Source: an uncultured Sutterella sp. (GTDB lineage: Bacteria; Pseudomonadota; Gammaproteobacteria; Burkholderiales; Burkholderiaceae_F). Taken from it: a stretch of 5,446 nucleotides of DNA. How positions within the stretch are numbered: position 1 is the stretch's first letter; every line of letters starts with the position of its first letter. Under the pieces are notes generated by a model that was given only the letters and a program-made list of their open reading frames with translations, did not search any database and was not told the DNA's origin. Location: the NCBI GenBank assembly GCA_900554375.1, contig USHK01000104.1, forward strand, positions 1 through 5,446, read 5' to 3'. Shown here piece by piece: positions 1-5,446 of the stretch. The position numbers and the translations under genes are program-made.

Positions 1-14
1 TGTATAAGAGACAG
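1..14. other. Sequencing adapter remnant (Tn5 mosaic end)
   Basis: These 14 bases match the 3' part of the 19-bp Tn5 mosaic end used in Nextera tagmentation libraries. They are the exact reverse complement of 5399-5412, as expected when a tagmented fragment is read from end to end. This is library sequence, not genome. It happens to continue the reading frame of the following gene without a stop (YKRQ), so an automatic caller may extend the protein into it. Genomic sequence begins at about base 15. Confidence 0.97.
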
Positions 15-623
15 GTTATAGTTCGCCTTGTCGATGATGACAAGGACTTTCTTCGCTCAATGAAATTAATGCTGGAAATGATGGGTTGGAAGGTCCTTGA
101 TTTTTCTCTTGCTCAAGACTTCCTTCATGAAGAAAACTTCAAGGTTCCCGGATGCATCGTTTTGGATATGCGCATGCCCGGCATGACCGGCCTAGAACTT
201 CAAAGACAACTGATCGACAACAAAGAAAAAGCCCTTCCTATTATCTTTCTTACAGGCCATGGTGACGTCGAATCCGCTGTTCATACTTTAAAAAGAGGCG
301 CTTTTGATTTTCTCCAAAAACCCGTCAACCATCTCAAATTGAACAAGACTATTGAGGAGGCCTGCCGATTAAGTTTAGATAACTTCGGAGCATCGCATGA
401 GGATCAGGAGATAATAAAAGCCTTTAAATCTCTGACACCTAGGGAAAAAGAAATCTTTGAGTTCGCTGCCGAAGGCAAATCCAATAAGGAGATCGCCGCA
501 GTTCTGGATATTGCTGTAGCAACCGTCAAGATGCATCGAGCCAATGCTTTTGAGAAAATGTCTGTCCACTCCTCTATCGAGGCCCTTCACAAGCTGAATG
601 CAGTAAAAGAAAAGGATCGTTAA
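15..623 (+). CDS. FixJ/TodR-family response regulator (5' partial)
   Basis: DNA-binding response regulator of a two-component system, missing its extreme N-terminus. Frame-consistent codons run back from ATG 60 to base 15 and encode VIVRLVDDDKDFLRS, the first strand and acidic pocket of a receiver domain. ATG 60 is therefore an internal Met, and roughly 3-8 residues are lost. In the 202 visible residues, the receiver (about 1-115) has the acidic cluster D7-D9, the phospho-acceptor D51 in LDMRMPGMTG, the switch Thr T80 in FLTGHGD and the invariant Lys K102 in FLQKP. A LuxR/FixJ-type helix-turn-helix follows at about 140-194 (LTPREKEIF, GKSNKEIA, TVKMHRANAFEKM). The HRAN signature is typical of FixJ, TodT and DctR-like regulators, which often control respiratory or aromatic/dicarboxylate genes. 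All phosphorylation residues are present, so it should be activated by a histidine kinase, probably encoded just upstream. It overlaps the flavoprotein gene by one base, which suggests that gene is co-expressed and probably a target. Confidence 0.95.
   Translation, partial: VIVRLVDDDKDFLRSMKLMLEMMGWKVLDFSLAQDFLHEENFKVPGCIVLDMRMPGMTGLELQRQLIDNKEKALPIIFLTGHGDVESAVHTLKRGAFDFLQKPVNHLKLNKTIEEACRLSLDNFGASHEDQEIIKAFKSLTPREKEIFEFAAEGKSNKEIAAVLDIAVATVKMHRANAFEKMSVHSSIEALHKLNAVKEKDR
612..616 (+). promoter_or_regulatory. Ribosome binding site for the flavoprotein gene
   Basis: AAGGA lies inside the last codons of the response regulator, 6 bases before ATG 623. The upstream stop and downstream start share a base (TAATG at 621-625), a classic arrangement for translational coupling by terminating ribosomes. 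This supports ATG 623 as the true start; the next in-frame Met (codon 11) would remove the twin-arginine motif. Confidence 0.75.
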
Positions 624-2023
624 TGCTGTCCAGGAGAAACCTTCTCGCGTCTATGCTTCTCTCAAGTCTTCCTTCCTTTGCTTCTGAAGTAAAGGACTGG
701 GACGTTATTGTTGTAGGAACAGGAGTCGCAGGGCTCACGGCCGCATGTTCAGCATTAGAGTCCGGCGCAGGGTCAGTTCTTATTCTCGAAAAATCCCCGG
801 TTGTCGGAGGACATTCCATCCTATCGACGGGATACGTGGCTGCAGTTGATAAACCAAGACAACAAAGAGCTGGCATAGATGACTCTCCCGAGCTCATGCT
901 TCAAAACATGTTAGAGGTCGGCGGTTATTTAAATGATGTCGAGTTGGCCAAAATTGTCTGTGATAATTCCGAAGATACCGTTTACTGGTTAGAAAAAATG
1001 GGGGTTAAATGGGACGGAAATATCTATCAAACCGTTGCCGGTCTTCACCCCCGCAGCCATATCACGAATTTCGTTCGTGCCGGTTATGACTACGTGATGG
1101 CACTTCTCTCCTCGGCAAAAAGAATGGGTGCCAAATTAGCACTGAATACTAAGGCCTTAGAGCTCCTTGAAAAGGACGGAAGAGTAACCGGGATTAGAGT
1201 TCAAAACCCCGACGGCTCCGTAGCTAATCTCTTTGCAAAGGGAATTATCCTTGCGACGGGCGGTTTTACAGCCAATGTCGAACTTAGGACCAAATTTGAT
1301 CCGAGATTAGGCACGGAATTTCCGACAACAGCAAATCCGAACCGAAAATCTTTTGACGGAGCCACCGGGGACGGGTTGATCATGGCTCAGAAATTGGGGG
1401 CTGCAACCAAAGATGCTGAATATCTTCAGCTCATACCTTTCTGGGGCGGCCGCCTTCTTGATTATGTGGGTGCGGATATTTATGTCAATAACCAGGGCTT
1501 CCGCTTTGTAAATGAAGCGGCTTCTTGGCGAGAAGTTTCCAATGCGATTCTCGAACAAGATAAGCGGGAAATGTGCGCTATTACAGATTCCCAGTCTAAA
1601 AAAGGAGCCAGTCTGGGTGTGAAATTAATGAACGGCACAGTGAAAAAAGCTTCTACGATTAAAGAAATGGCAGAAGCAATGGGTGTCCCGGCTCGGAACT
1701 TAGAAGAAACGATTCAGAACTACAACAAGTATGTCTCGGAAGGATTAGATCCGATTTTCGGAAAAAAGGTTTTTACACAGAAAATAGATCAACCTCCTTT
1801 TTATTTTGGTAAAGAAAAATTGGCTGTTCATTTTTGCTGCGGCGGAATTAAATTCAATAAAAATGCAGAGGTAGTAAAAACAGACGGTTCAATTATTCAA
1901 GGTTTATATGTCTGCGGAGAAGCGTCCGGGGGCCCTCACGGACACGATCGGTTAGGCGGTGTAGCACTGACTTCGGCGTTTGTTTTTGGAAGAATTGCGG
2001 GTAAGAATGCCGCAATCTGCTGA
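623..2023 (+). CDS. Tat-exported FAD-dependent reductase, flavocytochrome c/fumarate reductase flavoprotein family
   Basis: Predicted periplasmic flavoprotein of 466 residues. A short Tat signal opens the protein: S3-R4-R5-N6-L7-L8, a hydrophobic stretch to about L16, and a plausible cleavage after A20 (SFA|SE). The FAD Rossmann motif follows (VVGTGVAG, G32/G34/G37), with E56 closing strand 2 to bind the ribose, then the GG of PVVGGHS. LATGGF (210-215) and the C-terminal GLYVCGEASGG...HGHDRLGG block (427-446) are hallmarks of fumarate reductase-type flavoproteins (Shewanella Fcc3, urocanate reductase UrdA). There is no CxxCH haem motif and no FMN-binding domain, so it is a stand-alone flavin subunit needing an external donor such as a periplasmic cytochrome c. 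R443 matches the substrate-binding Arg544 of Fcc3. By a from-memory alignment, the Fcc3 His365 and His504 positions are I271 and F404, and R303 lies one residue from the catalytic Arg402 position. Fumarate is therefore an unlikely substrate; another alpha,beta-unsaturated compound is plausible. It is coupled to the upstream response regulator. Family: high confidence. Substrate: unknown. Confidence 0.93.
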   Translation: MLSRRNLLASMLLSSLPSFASEVKDWDVIVVGTGVAGLTAACSALESGAGSVLILEKSPVVGGHSILSTGYVAAVDKPRQQRAGIDDSPELMLQNMLEVGGYLNDVELAKIVCDNSEDTVYWLEKMGVKWDGNIYQTVAGLHPRSHITNFVRAGYDYVMALLSSAKRMGAKLALNTKALELLEKDGRVTGIRVQNPDGSVANLFAKGIILATGGFTANVELRTKFDPRLGTEFPTTANPNRKSFDGATGDGLIMAQKLGAATKDAEYLQLIPFWGGRLLDYVGADIYVNNQGFRFVNEAASWREVSNAILEQDKREMCAITDSQSKKGASLGVKLMNGTVKKASTIKEMAEAMGVPARNLEETIQNYNKYVSEGLDPIFGKKVFTQKIDQPPFYFGKEKLAVHFCCGGIKFNKNAEVVKTDGSIIQGLYVCGEASGGPHGHDRLGGVALTSAFVFGRIAGKNAAIC

Positions 2024-2083
2024 GGGAATAATCAGAACTGATCCCTTCCCCACTTGGTCGAATTCTTCTGTGTGATTTCTTTT

Positions 2084-2140
2084 CAGTCAGGTGCCACTGA
2101 TGTGGTGCTTACCTCGGCTGCAGCAGTTTTCCTTTTGTTA
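2084..2140 (+). terminator. Candidate terminator or structured 3' end of the regulator-flavoprotein operon
   Basis: An imperfect hairpin can be folded by eye. CAGTC (2084-2088) pairs with GGCTG (2116-2120), AGGT (2089-2092) with ACCT (2111-2114), and GCCAC (2093-2097) with GTGGT (2102-2106), around a TGAT loop. That gives 14 pairs including two G-U, with a GCTT bulge (2107-2110) and a bulged C2115. T-runs follow at 2127-2130 and 2133-2136. The T-tract starts about six bases after the stem, so it is not a textbook intrinsic terminator. Its position about 60 bases after the flavoprotein stop, before a gene with its own ribosome binding site, fits an operon end. Confidence 0.45.
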
Positions 2141-2162
2141 ACAGCTTGCTTTTAATGGTCAG

Positions 2163-2189
2163 TTGGATAGACGAAGATAGAATTAGAAT
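2163..2189 (+). promoter_or_regulatory. Weak candidate promoter for the alcohol dehydrogenase gene
   Basis: TTGGAT (2163-2168) and TAGAAT (2184-2189) resemble -35 and -10 boxes, and TAGAAT matches TATAAT at five of six positions. The 15-base spacer is shorter than the preferred 16-18, and the region is A/T-rich, so chance matches are likely. It is listed because a promoter is expected between the upstream hairpin and the start at 2242. No operator palindrome is evident. Confidence 0.2.
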
Positions 2190-2230
2190 TCAAGAGTCTC
2201 AATAAAAGTGCATAAACTGTTTGTCATTTC

Positions 2231-2236
2231 AAAAGG
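2231..2236 (+). promoter_or_regulatory. Ribosome binding site fixing the dehydrogenase start
   Basis: AAAAGG ends 5 bases before ATG 2242. An in-frame TTG at 2221 would place this site inside the coding region and add seven residues (MSFQKVL) not expected in the family. The IPTEFVFGSG motif, which opens group III alcohol dehydrogenases, starts at residue 6 when ATG 2242 is used. Confidence 0.7.
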
Positions 2237-2241
2237 TTCTC

Positions 2242-3408
2242 ATGTTTTCTTTTTGTATTCCTACTGAGTTCGTTTTTGGTTCCGGATCGTTTAAGAAGCT
2301 TCATCAATACCGCATGCCGGGTAAGAAGGCTTTGATCGCCATTACCAACGGCGGTTCTGTAAAAAGACTTGGTTACTTGGACGAATTAGAGAAACAGCTT
2401 AAGCAGTCAGATGTTTCTTTCGAGATTTTTGAAGGAATTGAGCCAAATCCTACGACAGACAACATCATGTCTGCCGCCTCAAAGGCTAAGCAAACGGAAT
2501 GCGATTTTGTCATAGGGTTCGGAGGCGGCTCTCCAATGGACTCTGCAAAGCTCATCGCGCTTGCCGCTACGAATCCCGGAAATATATGGGATTACTGCCA
2601 AAAAGGGACAGGCGGAAGAAAAGAACCTGTGAATCCTCCTTTGCCCGTTGTCTGTATTTCGACAACCGCGGGGACTGGTTCTGAAGCAGATAACAGCGGC
2701 ATGGTGACAAATCCGGTAACGAAAGAAAAACTTGGTATCGGCTTTCAAAGCCTTTTCCCCGTCCTCTCCGTGGTGGATCCTGAGCTGATGCTTTCGGTTC
2801 CTCCGGGGCTTTCTGCTTATCAAGGATTAGATACGTTCTTCCATTTGGCAGAAGGATATTTGTCTAAGAAGGCTAATCCATTCAACGAAATGTTTTCTTT
2901 GACGGGCATAGAAAAGATCGGGGCATACTTGGGACGAGCGGTAAAAGACGGAAAAGATTTAGAAGCAAGAGAAAACGTTGCATTCGCCAATACTTTAGGC
3001 GGATTTGTTATGTCGACAGGTAAGCTGCTTAGTCAGCATTCTCTTGAACATATTTTGAGTGCCTACTATCCCAGCCTTCCGCATGGGGCAGGTCTTGTAC
3101 TGATTTGCCGTGCGTACTTTGGCTTTTTCATTGAAAGGAAACTTTGCTCTGAGAAATTTGTACAGATGGCAAAGGCGCTTGGTTATAAAGAAGCTAATGA
3201 GCCAGAAGATTTTCTTATTGCATTGGAGCACTTGCTGCAGGAATGCGGTGTGGCTGAATTAACGATGAGCCAATTCGGCATCAAGGCTGATGAGCTGCCG
3301 CGTTTTGCACAAGAAGTCAGAACTTCTCTTCCTCTGGCTTTTGATTGCGACCCTATTGACCTTACTGTTAAAGACTGCGAAGAAATTTACAGACGATCTT
3401 TCCGGTAA
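2242..3408 (+). CDS. Iron-containing (group III) alcohol dehydrogenase, butanol dehydrogenase-like
   Basis: Cytoplasmic NAD(P)-dependent alcohol dehydrogenase/aldehyde reductase of 388 residues, a normal full length for the Fe-ADH family. The opening FCIPTEFVFGSG (4-15) is typical. The dinucleotide-binding half has GGSVKR (37-42) and FGGGSPMDSAK (93-103), followed by STTAGTGSEA (140-149). All metal-site residues are visible: D197 and H201 (DTFFH), H266 (QHSLEH) and H281 (LPHGAG), with the conserved second histidine H270. These correspond to FucO D196, H200, H263, H277 and H267. The EHILSAYY...PHGAGL stretch and the C-terminal FDCDPIDLT resemble the butanol dehydrogenase/YqhD-like branch rather than FucO. 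A Gly at position 38 instead of the Asp of NAD-specific members suggests NADP(H) use; this is inference. The substrate is unknown; short-chain aldehydes or alcohols are usual. The gene has its own ribosome binding site and 3' hairpin, so it is probably transcribed alone. The fold is certain; the fine specificity is not. Confidence 0.95.
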   Translation: MFSFCIPTEFVFGSGSFKKLHQYRMPGKKALIAITNGGSVKRLGYLDELEKQLKQSDVSFEIFEGIEPNPTTDNIMSAASKAKQTECDFVIGFGGGSPMDSAKLIALAATNPGNIWDYCQKGTGGRKEPVNPPLPVVCISTTAGTGSEADNSGMVTNPVTKEKLGIGFQSLFPVLSVVDPELMLSVPPGLSAYQGLDTFFHLAEGYLSKKANPFNEMFSLTGIEKIGAYLGRAVKDGKDLEARENVAFANTLGGFVMSTGKLLSQHSLEHILSAYYPSLPHGAGLVLICRAYFGFFIERKLCSEKFVQMAKALGYKEANEPEDFLIALEHLLQECGVAELTMSQFGIKADELPRFAQEVRTSLPLAFDCDPIDLTVKDCEEIYRRSFR

Positions 3409-3452
3409 TTTGATGCAAACTATTGAAGAATCCGCTTTGTAATATTCCTTTG

Positions 3453-3478
3453 AACAAAAACGCAGCAGCGTTTTGTTT
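3453..3478 (+). terminator. Candidate rho-independent terminator after the dehydrogenase
   Basis: AAAACGC (3457-3463) pairs perfectly with GCGTTTT (3468-3474) around an AGCA loop. After a bulged A3456, three more pairs form (AAC 3453-3455 with GTT 3475-3477). The A-tract before and T-tract after the short GC core give the shape of a bidirectional intrinsic terminator. It begins about 45 bases after the dehydrogenase stop. The GC core is only three pairs, so it may be inefficient. Confidence 0.45.
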
Positions 3479-3492
3479 GCAGTTTTAGTAAC

Positions 3493-3550
3493 TTATTTTC
3501 TTTAGGTTTTCTCGGTTCTTCGCGGAAAGCCTCAATACGTGAGAAAATAA
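3493..3550 (+). repeat. Nested inverted repeats upstream of valS
   Basis: A perfect 9-bp inverted repeat (TTATTTTCT 3493-3501, AGAAAATAA 3542-3550) encloses a second one (AGGTTTTC 3504-3511, GAAAGCCT 3525-3532, 8 pairs including one G-U). Together they could form a 58-base stem-loop ending 40 bases before the valS start. No T-run follows, so it does not look like a terminator. It may be a leader RNA structure, an operator region, or chance in A/T-rich sequence. The rest of the gap (3551-3590) shows no clear promoter boxes. Confidence 0.4.
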
Positions 3551-3590
3551 CAAATTCTATTTTTGATTCGCATATTCACATTTCAGCACC

Positions 3591-5398
3591 ATGAGCGAAA
3601 CACAGAACAAAGAACTCGCTAAGAGTTACGATCCGGCTTCGATTGAAGCCAAGTGGTATCCCTTCTGGGAAAAACAAGGTTATTTCAAGGCGGGCCTTGA
3701 GAAGGGTAAACCCTCCTTCTCTATCCAGCTGCCGCCGCCGAACATCACCGGTATTCTTCACATGGGTCACGCTTTCAACCACAGCGTGATGGACTCCCTG
3801 ACCCGTTTCTACCGAATGAACGGCTATAACACGATGTGGCTGCCCGGAACCGACCACGCCGGTATCGCAACTCAAATCGTTGTTGAACGCAAGCTCGAAG
3901 CTCAAGGCAAGAATCGCCGCGATATGCCTCGGGACGAATTCGTGAATGAAATTTGGAAATGGAAAGAATATTCCGGCGGCAATATTCTCAAGCAGATGCG
4001 TCGCTTAGGCGACACCCTTGACTGGGACCGCCTCTATTTCACGATGAACGACGATCTTGCCAAGGTGGTGGTTGACTGCTTCGTCGACCTCTACGAAAAG
4101 GGCTTGATCTACAGAGGGCGCCGTCTCGTTAACTGGGACCCGAAACTTCAGACTTCTGTGTCTGATCTGGAAGTCGAACCGAAAGAACAAGACGGACATC
4201 TCTGGGAAATTCGTTATCCGGCTGCTGACGGCTCCGAAGGCGTCGTTGTTGCAACGACTCGTCCGGAAACTATGTTCGGCGACCAGGCCGTTGCAGTCAA
4301 TCCGGAAGACGAACGCTACAAAGATTTAGTCGGTAAGAAATTGAAGCTTCCTCTGACAGACCGCGAAATCCCCGTCATTGCTGACGATTATGTGGATAAA
4401 GAGTTCGGTTCCGGCTGCGTGAAGATTACGCCGGCTCACGACTTCAATGACTTTGAAGTCGGTAAGCGCCATAACCTGGAGCAGGTCAACATCATGACCA
4501 AGACGGCACATCTTAACGATAACGTGCCCGAAAAATACCGCGGTATGGATCGTTATGAAGCTCGTAGGGCTGTCATCGAAGATTTGAAGGCCCAGGGTCT
4601 TCTCGTCGGTATCAAACCGCATAAACACATGGTTCCGTTGGTGCCGAGAACCGGTGAGGTAGTTGAACCGATGATCTCAGAACAGTGGTTCCTGGCAATG
4701 AGTAAGCCCGCTCCGGAAGGCTGCCGTTACCCAGGAAAGTCCCTCTCCGATCTCGGTCTGGAAGCAGTCCAGGAAAACTTGGTTAATATTTTCCCGGAAC
4801 AGTGGCAAAAAGTTTATAAGGACTGGCTTTCTAATATTCAGGACTGGTGTTTGTCCCGTCAGCTGTGGTGGGGCCATCAGATTCCGGCTTGGTATGACGA
4901 CAAAGGCAATGTTTATGTCGCTCATTCCGAAGAAGAAGCCCAGCAGAAGGCAGGCGAAGGCGTCAAACTTCATCGTGATGAAGACGTTCTCGATACGTGG
5001 TTCTCTTCCGCCCTCGTCCCCTTCTCCACCCTGATTAACGATCCGAAGGCCTTTGATATCTATCTGCCTTCTTCCGTGCTCGTTACCGGCTATGACATTC
5101 TGTTCTTCTGGGTTGCCCGCATGGTCATGATGACTCGTTTCTTCACCGGCCGCGTCCCATTCAAGAATGTCTACATTCACGGCCTCGTTCGCGACGCTGA
5201 AGGCAATAAGATGTCCAAGTCTGAAGGCAACACATTGGACCCGATCGACATTATTCAGGGTGTGGATCTAGAAACACTGGTTAAGAAAAACACAACCGGT
5301 CTCCGCCAGCCGGAAAAAGCTCCGATTGTTGAGAAGAAACTTCGCAAACATTATCCTGAGGGCATCAACGAAATCGGCGCCGATGCCCTTCGCTTCAC
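3591..5398 (+). CDS. valS: Valyl-tRNA synthetase (3' partial)
   Basis: Class I aminoacyl-tRNA synthetase that charges tRNA-Val in the cytoplasm and hydrolyses mischarged Thr-tRNA. 602 complete codons plus a partial Thr codon are present, against roughly 950 residues in E. coli ValRS. The anticodon-binding domain and C-terminal coiled coil lie beyond the adapter. The opening [15 protein letters not shown] (13-27) is typical. The HIGH signature is HMGH (57-60) in [13 protein letters not shown]. The CP1 editing domain has TTRPET (222-227), whose T222 matches the number of the E. coli editing threonine, and [12 protein letters not shown] (280-291). [14 protein letters not shown] starts at 419, and KMSKS is at 540-544 followed by EGN. 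ATG 3591 is the only possible start: an in-frame TGA lies at 3564-3566 with no other start codon between. No Shine-Dalgarno sequence precedes it (TTTCAGCACC), which is unusual for an essential gene. The frame is intact throughout. The sequence ends in GADALRFT, a conserved ValRS stretch, then runs into the adapter. Confidence 0.98.
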
Positions 5399-5446
5399 CT
5401 GTCTCTTATACACATCTCCGAGCCCACGAGACGCTCATGAATCTCG
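5399..5446. other. Nextera read-through adapter with i7 index
   Basis: The order is the mosaic end (CTGTCTCTTATACACATCT, 5399-5417), the Nextera read-2 adapter (CCGAGCCCACGAGAC, 5418-5432), an 8-base index GCTCATGA (5433-5440) and the first bases of the P7 flow-cell arm (ATCTCG, 5441-5446). From memory the index equals Illumina N714. This is untrimmed library sequence and must not be read as part of valS or as a mobile element. Confidence 0.98.

Noticed and set aside
574..897. 107-codon - strand open frame across the regulator-flavoprotein junction
   Set aside because: It is antisense to two clear genes, has no recognisable motif, and there is no sign of its own ribosome site.
623..2023. A haem-containing flavocytochrome c
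   Set aside because: Only the flavin domain is present. No CxxCH motif occurs, and the two adjacent cysteines (405-406) are not a haem site.
2024..2046. Small hairpin directly after the flavoprotein stop (GGG/CCC and ATCA/TGAT)
   Set aside because: The 5' arm has a 4-base bulge, the stem is short and no T-run follows (TTCCCC). The hairpin at 2084-2120 is a better terminator candidate.
2221..2241. TTG at 2221 as start of the alcohol dehydrogenase
   Set aside because: AAAAGG at 2231-2236 is properly spaced for ATG 2242, and the family's conserved N-terminus begins just after that ATG.
3481..3590. T-box riboswitch before valS
   Set aside because: No T-box sequence or antiterminator/terminator pair is visible, and the host looks proteobacterial.
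4677..5180. 167-codon open frame on the - strand
   Set aside because: It lies wholly antisense to well-conserved valS catalytic-domain sequence and its translation shows no recognisable domain. It is a shadow of valS codon use, as are the shorter - strand frames at 3576-3905, 4005-4199 and 4326-4628.
15..5398. A novel defence, phage or mobile system
   Set aside because: Every coding region belongs to a known housekeeping, metabolic or regulatory family. There are no integrases, toxin-antitoxin pairs, CRISPR repeats or attachment sites.
1..5412. 14-bp perfect terminal inverted repeat, as if a transposon were bounded by it
   Set aside because: The repeats are the Tn5 mosaic end of the sequencing library. 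The right copy continues into the read-2 adapter and index, there is no transposase, and ordinary chromosomal genes run into both ends.

Overview
The window is a stretch of bacterial chromosome between two sequencing adapters. Bases 1-14 and 5399-5446 are Nextera (Tn5 tagmentation) library sequence: the mosaic end on the left, and on the right the mosaic end, the read-2 adapter and an 8-base index. The biological insert is therefore about 15-5398. Nothing in it looks like phage, plasmid, CRISPR or a transposon. All genes lie on the + strand. The valyl-tRNA synthetase reads like a betaproteobacterial (Burkholderiales) ValRS. Together with mid-range base composition and a Tat-exported respiratory-type flavoprotein under a two-component regulator, this suggests a gut Sutterellaceae member (Parasutterella/Sutterella-like). 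The genus is a guess; the Burkholderiales placement is firmer.

Layout. (1) 15-623: a FixJ/TodR-type response regulator, lacking only its first few residues because the insert starts inside the gene. (2) 623-2023: a Tat-exported FAD-dependent reductase of the fumarate reductase/flavocytochrome c flavoprotein superfamily, overlapping the regulator by one base (TAATG). (3) 2024-2241: a gap with a strong imperfect hairpin followed by T-runs, a likely operon end. (4) 2242-3408: an iron-containing (group III) alcohol dehydrogenase of the butanol dehydrogenase/YqhD-like type, with all metal ligands present. (5) 3409-3590: a gap with an A/T-flanked terminator-like hairpin and then nested inverted repeats just ahead of the next gene. 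(6) 3591-5398: valS, about the first 603 codons, cut by the right-hand adapter.

How the genes may work together. The regulator and flavoprotein form a translationally coupled pair. The simplest reading is that a sensor kinase, presumably encoded just upstream and outside the window, detects an electron acceptor, and that the regulator controls a periplasmic reductase for it. The reductase has no haem or FMN domain, so it must receive electrons from a separate donor. Its FAD-binding elements are intact, but two histidines that bind the substrate in fumarate reductases appear to be replaced, so fumarate is probably not its substrate. This regulator-reductase pair is the most interesting biology here. 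The alcohol dehydrogenase and valS look like independent units.
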